A DNA stretch of 10,836 nucleotides from an uncultured Sphingomonadaceae bacterium (GTDB lineage Bacteria; Pseudomonadota; Alphaproteobacteria; Sphingomonadales; Sphingomonadaceae). The notes beneath the pieces are model-generated. The model worked only from the letters and a program-made list of their open reading frames with translations. It was not told where the DNA came from and searched no databases. Positions 7,651 to 10,836 of this stretch are shown piece after piece. The position numbers and the translations under genes were made by a program. Numbering within the stretch: position 1 is the first letter of the stretch; every line of letters starts with the position of its first letter. Location: contig CALKXX010000100.1 of assembly GCA_938003725.1 (NCBI GenBank), forward strand, positions 1-10,836, written 5' to 3'.

Positions 7651-8084
7651 TGCAAAACGGCACCCCGAAAAGAATGTCAATGTTGCCGCGCTATGCAATC
7701 TGGGTCAGCGTAATGGTTGTTTGGTCAACGGCATTGGTGCAGTTGCGTGACGCCTTCGGCTCCTCGGATAACCCTCTCGATTTTTTCGTCGATATGCTGT
7801 TCGCGTTTTTCATTGTTGCCGGATATATTATCATCGCAAAGGTTGCCGACCGTTGGTATGTCGACCGCGTATCTCTGAAATATGGTAGTGACCCTTACGC
7901 GATAAGTTGGGATCGAAGGCTGGGTGAGAATGGCAGGCCTTGTTGTCCAAATTGCGGCAGCGGCTTTTTTCTGCCGCCGTCGAGCAGGTTACCGGAAGAC
8001 GTGGTGTGTTGCGGCGATTGCGGTCAAACCATTGTCGATTATGCCAACTTTATGGCGTTCGCTGAAAGAGAGCGGAACGCTTAG
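7650..8084 (+). CDS. Two-TM membrane protein with C-terminal zinc ribbon
   Basis: A 144-residue hypothetical protein and last gene of the kinase operon. ATG 7650 overlaps the TGA of the upstream gene (TGATG), which points to translational coupling and is why I prefer it over the in-frame ATG 75 bases upstream inside that gene. In-frame ATGs at 7674 and 7680 are possible too. Two hydrophobic spans lie at about 15-31 and 44-64. They are followed by a cytoplasm-sized tail with two CxxC knuckles, CPNC (99-102) and CGDC (121-124), spaced like a zinc ribbon. No catalytic motif is seen. The coupling to the nucleotidyltransferase suggests that the two proteins are made in a fixed ratio, and this one could be a membrane anchor or regulator for it (inference). 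The stop overlaps the convergent crotonase gene by 4 bp. Confidence 0.75.
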   Translation: MQNGTPKRMSMLPRYAIWVSVMVVWSTALVQLRDAFGSSDNPLDFFVDMLFAFFIVAGYIIIAKVADRWYVDRVSLKYGSDPYAISWDRRLGENGRPCCPNCGSGFFLPPSSRLPEDVVCCGDCGQTIVDYANFMAFAERERNA

Positions 8085-8875
8085 CGATCCTTATATTCCG
8101 GTTTCCGTTTCGCGAAAAACGCCTTGGCCGCTTCCCTGCTATCTTCAGTTTGGGCAAGCATGACTTGCTGGCGATCTTCGATGGCAAGAGCCGCCTCAAA
8201 ACTCTGGGCGTCAATATTGCGGTTGAGGGCATCCTTGGAAAGCCGAAGACCCATTGGTGCGGTGTCGAGCATTTCCTCGGCCAACGCCAATCCAGTGGAT
8301 AGCAGTTTATCTGCTTCGACAACTTCGCTGACCAGGCCATATTGTGCAGCGCGTTCAGCGTGGATGAAGCGGCCGGTTAGAATAAGTTCACTGGCAAGGC
8401 TGGACCCGACCAGACGCGGCAGGAAATAGCTGCTGCCCATGTCGCATCCGCCAAGGCCAATTTTGATGTAGGCCGCGTTCATTTTCAGGCTTGGCGCGCC
8501 ATATCTGATGTCGCTGGAGAGCAATAGAGAAAAGCCGCCGCCACACGCCGCACCCTGAGCCAGAGCGATAATGGGTTGCGGACATTGTCGCATCAATTGC
8601 ATAACCGTCGCAATGGCACGCTGGGTTTGCCACGCTTGCTGTACTTTACCCTGATCATCATCCCGCTTCCAGCCGCCAATGTCGAGGCCTGCGCAAAAGG
8701 CCCGGCCCTCTGCGCGGAAAATCACCACACGGACATCAAGGCGTTTCTGGAGACCTTGGAAATAATCCTGTAATGCGAAGATCAACCCTTCGTTCATTGT
8801 GTTGAGTTTGTCGGGGCGATTGAGCGAGAGTATCTCAATCGGCCCACGTTGTTCGATGAGGATGGGTGCTGACAT
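8081..8875 (-). CDS. Enoyl-CoA hydratase/isomerase (crotonase) family protein lacking both canonical glutamates
   Basis: A 264-residue crotonase-fold protein, last in the ACP-SPT operon, starting 16 bp after the small membrane protein. Oxyanion-hole segments are visible at AFCAGLD (59-65) and GAACGGGF (108-115). Aligning GGGF-S with the rat hydratase block GGGC-E puts Ser116 at the position of Glu144. The position of Glu164 falls on Tyr136. An Asp is kept at 145 in GGCDMG, a position matching the third acidic residue of dienoyl-CoA isomerases. It is therefore probably not an ordinary hydratase; isomerase, thioesterase-like or other acyl-CoA chemistry is possible. The chosen start is ATG 8875 (MSAPILIEQ); an in-frame extension to 8968 would overlap the neighbouring gene and adds non-family sequence. 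A link to sphingolipid acyl supply is suggested only by the operon. Confidence 0.85.
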   Translation of the reverse strand: MSAPILIEQRGPIEILSLNRPDKLNTMNEGLIFALQDYFQGLQKRLDVRVVIFRAEGRAFCAGLDIGGWKRDDDQGKVQQAWQTQRAIATVMQLMRQCPQPIIALAQGAACGGGFSLLLSSDIRYGAPSLKMNAAYIKIGLGGCDMGSSYFLPRLVGSSLASELILTGRFIHAERAAQYGLVSEVVEADKLLSTGLALAEEMLDTAPMGLRLSKDALNRNIDAQSFEAALAIEDRQQVMLAQTEDSREAAKAFFAKRKPEYKDR

Positions 8876-8891
8876 AAATGATCTTTCTTGG

Positions 8892-9125
8892 CTAACGGGT
8901 GGCCATTGCTGCAAATAAAGAGAGCATGAAGGCGATGATCCCAAAAACGATGTACAGCATGACCGCAACGGGAAGGAAAGTGCCTAATTTATTGTCGAAT
9001 CGCCAAACCAGCCAGAGCGGCCAGAACATTATCGCAATTGCGCCAACTCGCTGACCGAAGACCAAGTAGAGCAAAAAAGCCAGAATTGGATAGGCGAATA
9101 TCGCCATAACCCAGTGCCAACGCAT
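8892..9125 (-). CDS. Small three-TM membrane protein downstream of SPT
   Basis: I do not recognise this family. The protein is about 77 residues from ATG 9125, or 83 from a TTG at 9143 that starts just 3 bp after the SPT stop; neither start has a clear SD. It is almost entirely hydrophobic, with three likely helices: one around FAYPILAFLLYLVFG, one around AIAIMFWPLWLVWRF, and one around LPVAVMLYIVFGIIAF. It also has a WxW/PLWLVW aromatic cluster. It lies between SPT and the crotonase gene with short gaps, so it is very likely co-transcribed with ACP and SPT. A role as membrane anchor or modulator of the otherwise soluble SPT/ACP pair is an attractive but untested inference. It could equally be an unrelated small inner-membrane protein. 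Confidence 0.7.
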   Translation of the reverse strand: MRWHWVMAIFAYPILAFLLYLVFGQRVGAIAIMFWPLWLVWRFDNKLGTFLPVAVMLYIVFGIIAFMLSLFAAMATR

Positions 9126-9146
9126 TGGATTGAGATGTTGCAACGA

Positions 9147-10349
9147 CTAAATCGCCCCAACCGCTTTCCCGGCGGCTTCAAACATTCCCAAAATCTGGTC
9201 TACCTGCTCGCTGGTATGTTCCGCGCATAGCGAACAGCGCAGCAAGGTCATATTTGCCGGTGTTGCTGGCGGTCTGGCCAAGTTCACATAAAGCCCTTCT
9301 GCCAACAAAGCTTGCCACATCATCGCGCCGCGCTCCATGTCTGGCATGATGACCGCGATGATGGCGCTTTGTGCCTCCGGCGTGCCGATGTCGAAGCCCA
9401 GGTCGCGCAGGCCTTTGTGCAGCTTTTTGCTGTTTTCCCACAAATGCGCACGTTTGTTGCCGCTATGCATCAATTTGCGGATACTGGTTGATGCGGTGGC
9501 GACCACGCTGGGCGGGAGAGAGGCCGTAAATACATAAGGGCGACAGGCTAGGCGCAATATTTCGAATTTCGGATGATTGGAAACACAAAACCCGCCCACT
9601 GTGCCGACGGATTTGCTAAACGTACCAATGATGAAATCTACATCGTCAATCACGCCTTGATCCTCAACGACGCCGCGGCCGTTTTCACCAATAAAGCCCA
9701 TGCTATGCGCCTCATCGACCAGCACCATTGCTCCGTTCTCTTTGCAGATGCGTACCATTTCCTTTAGCGGTGCGACATCGCCGAGCATCGAATAGACACC
9801 TTCCAGAACCACCAGCTTGCCCGCTTCCGCAGGTAGACGCTTTAGGCGCTTTTCCAGAGCTTCGACATCATTGTGACGAAATGCGACAATTTCTGCATTG
9901 CCCATCGCGCAGCCGTCATAGATAGAGGCATGACTGTCGATATCGATAATGACGTAATCGCCTTTTCCGGCCAGCGTAGAGATTATGCCTAAGTTCGCTT
10001 GATAGCCGGTGGAAAAGACCATCGCATGGTCCATTGCGTAAAATTCTTTTAGCGCCTCTTCGCAATCGCGGTGTCCGGAATATGTTCCGTTCAAAACCCG
10101 GCTACCGGTCGTACCGGAACCGAATTCCTCCAGTGCCTTTATGCCAGCATGGCGCACATCATCGTCAAATGTCATGCCCATATAGTTATATGTGCCGAGC
10201 AATATGGTTTCTTTGCCATTGCATATTGCGACAGTTGGAGATTTCACTTCCTCCATGACCAGGGCGTAAGGGTCTTTCACACCCGTTGCCAGCAACGTCT
10301 CGCGTTCCTGGATAAGCGGATCAAATTTGCTGAGTAAATCGGTCATCAT
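9147..10349 (-). CDS. spt: Serine palmitoyltransferase (PLP-dependent alpha-oxoamine synthase)
   Basis: A 400-residue, soluble fold-type I PLP enzyme that condenses L-serine with a long-chain acyl thioester, releasing CO2 to give 3-ketosphinganine, the first step of sphingolipid synthesis. Key residues are visible: His140 (IDIDSH), which stacks on PLP; Asp212 and His215 in VDEAHSMG; the Schiff-base Lys246 in GTFSKSVGTVGGF; and Arg359 in NLARPPA. His140, Lys246 and Arg359 equal His159, Lys265 and Arg378 of Sphingomonas paucimobilis SPT at a constant offset of 19. That argues for SPT over KBL or AONS (8-amino-7-oxononanoate synthase). The protein is 20 residues shorter, the difference falling at the N terminus. 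Start is ATG 10349 or the adjacent ATG 10346, with GGA just upstream. It follows the ACP gene by 51 bp, matching the acp-spt pairing known from Sphingomonas and Caulobacter, and suggests acyl-ACP as donor. Confidence 0.95.
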   Translation of the reverse strand: MMTDLLSKFDPLIQERETLLATGVKDPYALVMEEVKSPTVAICNGKETILLGTYNYMGMTFDDDVRHAGIKALEEFGSGTTGSRVLNGTYSGHRDCEEALKEFYAMDHAMVFSTGYQANLGIISTLAGKGDYVIIDIDSHASIYDGCAMGNAEIVAFRHNDVEALEKRLKRLPAEAGKLVVLEGVYSMLGDVAPLKEMVRICKENGAMVLVDEAHSMGFIGENGRGVVEDQGVIDDVDFIIGTFSKSVGTVGGFCVSNHPKFEILRLACRPYVFTASLPPSVVATASTSIRKLMHSGNKRAHLWENSKKLHKGLRDLGFDIGTPEAQSAIIAVIMPDMERGAMMWQALLAEGLYVNLARPPATPANMTLLRCSLCAEHTSEQVDQILGMFEAAGKAVGAI

Positions 10350-10361
10350 ATTTCCATCTTT

Positions 10362-10390
10362 CGGCGTGCTGAAACATGCTCCGCATGCCG
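10362..10390 (-). repeat. Inverted repeat between acp and spt
   Basis: Arms at 10362-10369 (CGGCGTGC) and 10383-10390 (GCATGCCG) are complementary at seven of eight positions, with a 13-nt loop. A nested CATGC/GCATG pair spans 10375-10387. On the minus-strand transcript the hairpin would form in the 51-nt spacer just before the spt ribosome binding site. It lacks a U-tract, so it is not a standard intrinsic terminator. It may tune the ACP-to-SPT ratio, or be chance. Confidence 0.3.
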
Positions 10391-10400
10391 ATCACTAAAT

Positions 10401-10646
10401 CTATTCATCCATCAGCTTGGCAACAGCGTCGGCGAGTTGACCGACGGTTTCGATCTCTGCCTGCATGTTCATTGTGATGATAATATCAAATTCATCTTCC
10501 ACAGCGGCAACGAAGTCCATGACGGTCAAGCTGTCCCACTCCAGATCACCAGCGAAGGTCGTTGCTTCTTTGAGCTCCGCGCCTTTGTTGTTGAAAGGCC
10601 CAATCAGAGTGCTGACTTTTGCCATAATTTCTTCGCGACTTGCCAT
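10401..10646 (-). CDS. Acyl carrier protein dedicated to sphingolipid synthesis
   Basis: An 81-residue acidic ACP. The phosphopantetheine attachment site is Ser39 in LEWDSLTVMDF, followed by the acidic recognition helix (FVAAVEDEFD) and a C-terminal helix VGQLADAVAKLM. It carries the acyl chain as a thioester on 4'-phosphopantetheine, after modification by a holo-ACP synthase encoded elsewhere, and presumably hands it to SPT, the next gene. The start is ATG 10646, supported by AGGA (complement of 10656-10659) nine bases upstream; a TTG 39 bases further upstream is in frame but has no comparable SD. It is the first gene of the ACP-SPT-small membrane protein-crotonase operon. The pairing with SPT, rather than with fab genes, shows it is a specialised ACP and not the housekeeping AcpP. 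Confidence 0.93.
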   Translation of the reverse strand: MASREEIMAKVSTLIGPFNNKGAELKEATTFAGDLEWDSLTVMDFVAAVEDEFDIIITMNMQAEIETVGQLADAVAKLMDE

Positions 10647-10800
10647 AATGATATTTCCTGCGTTGTTCGGATTGACCTTTGCCAATATCGAGGCTGCCTT
10701 GGCAAGGGAATAAGGCTTAAACAGGGCATCAACTTGCCCAATTGGGCCGTTTGTGGCACCTTTAATTGGTATCGGGGTCGCAACCTGTGCAGGAGGGGTT
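10647..10800. promoter_or_regulatory. Divergent intergenic region upstream of acp, with two palindromes
   Basis: 154 bp between the ACP start and a divergent start at 10801. It holds a perfect 12-bp palindrome, GCCCAATTGGGC (10736-10747), near the middle, and an 11-bp one, CCTTG-g-CAAGG (10697-10707), nearer acp. Both could be operator sites for a regulator controlling the two divergent units. No hexamer pair with good 16-18 bp spacing stands out in either direction; TTGACC at 10672-10677 lacks a matching -10. The function is inferred from position only. Confidence 0.4.
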
Positions 10801-10836
10801 ATGGCAGGAACGAAAAAATGGCCTGATGAGACGATC
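10801..10836 (+). CDS. 5' end of an unidentified gene divergent from acp (runs off the window)
   Basis: An ATG at 10801 sits four bases after a near-perfect ribosome binding site AGGAGG (10791-10796) and opens 12 codons without a stop, reading MAGTKKWPDETI. This is too short to identify. Ceramide loci usually also need a ketosphinganine reductase and an acyl-ACP ligase, neither of which is present in the window, so this may be one of them; that is a guess from context only. Confidence 0.55.
   Translation, partial: MAGTKKWPDETI

Noticed and set aside
8876..8968. N-terminal extension of the crotonase to an upstream start
   Set aside because: It overlaps the small membrane protein gene and adds Ser/Cys-rich sequence unlike the family; MSAPILIEQ is the natural start.
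9147..10349. 2-amino-3-ketobutyrate CoA ligase or 8-amino-7-oxononanoate synthase instead of SPT
   Set aside because: His140, Lys246 and Arg359 all match S. paucimobilis SPT with one constant offset, and the gene is paired with a dedicated ACP and no biotin or threonine genes.
10647..10685. N-terminal extension of the ACP from a TTG start
   Set aside because: It adds 13 residues not typical of ACPs, while ATG 10646 has AGGA at a proper distance.
10437..10826. 129-residue open frame on the plus strand across acp and its upstream region
   Set aside because: It is a shadow of the ACP coding sequence; the real + strand start in this area is the ATG at 10801 in another frame.
1..10836. Mobile element, CRISPR array, prophage or defence system
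   Set aside because: No transposase, integrase, direct-repeat array, phage or defence-type domain was seen on either strand; all genes look like chromosomal lipid and envelope genes.

Overview
This window reads as part of a sphingolipid locus from an alphaproteobacterium, most likely a sphingomonad (Sphingomonadales) of moderate GC. The taxonomic call rests on a serine palmitoyltransferase (SPT) whose key residues all match Sphingomonas paucimobilis SPT at one constant numbering offset, paired with a dedicated acyl carrier protein (ACP). Sphingomonads are known to make glycosphingolipids in place of lipopolysaccharide. There are no rRNA, tRNA, mobile-element or CRISPR signatures, and no stretch over about 160 bp lacks a gene.

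Layout, left to right. (1) The 3' end of an alpha/beta-hydrolase gene (+, 2-376). (2) Convergent with it and overlapping by 4 bp, a long GNAT-fold N-acyltransferase (-, 373-1542), which I read as a bacterial ceramide synthase candidate. (3) Divergent from that, a tri-histidine membrane desaturase/hydroxylase (+, 1626-2786). (4) An lptF-lptG permease operon (-, 5126 to 2790). (5) A second divergent promoter region, then a four-gene + strand operon (5250-8084): secreted DUF2141 protein, LCB5/YegS-type lipid kinase (ceramide kinase candidate), Tam41-like nucleotidyltransferase, and a two-TM zinc-ribbon protein. (6) Convergent with it by a 4-bp overlap, a four-gene - strand operon read from 10646 down to 8081: ACP, SPT, small membrane protein, crotonase-family protein. 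(7) After a third divergent region, the first 12 codons of a + strand gene with a strong ribosome binding site at 10801.

Proposed logic (inference). The ACP presents the acyl chain and SPT condenses it with serine. A reductase, not seen here and possibly just right of the window, would reduce the ketone. The GNAT protein would N-acylate the base to ceramide, and the desaturase-like enzyme would tailor a chain. The kinase and nucleotidyltransferase would build an anionic or activated headgroup, and LptF/LptG would extract the finished lipid from the inner membrane toward the outer membrane. The direct sequence evidence is strong for SPT, ACP, LptF, LptG, the kinase fold, DUF2141 and the desaturase fold. 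The sphingolipid-specific roles of the kinase, nucleotidyltransferase, permeases and small proteins come from context and from comparison with the Caulobacter ceramide locus as I remember it.
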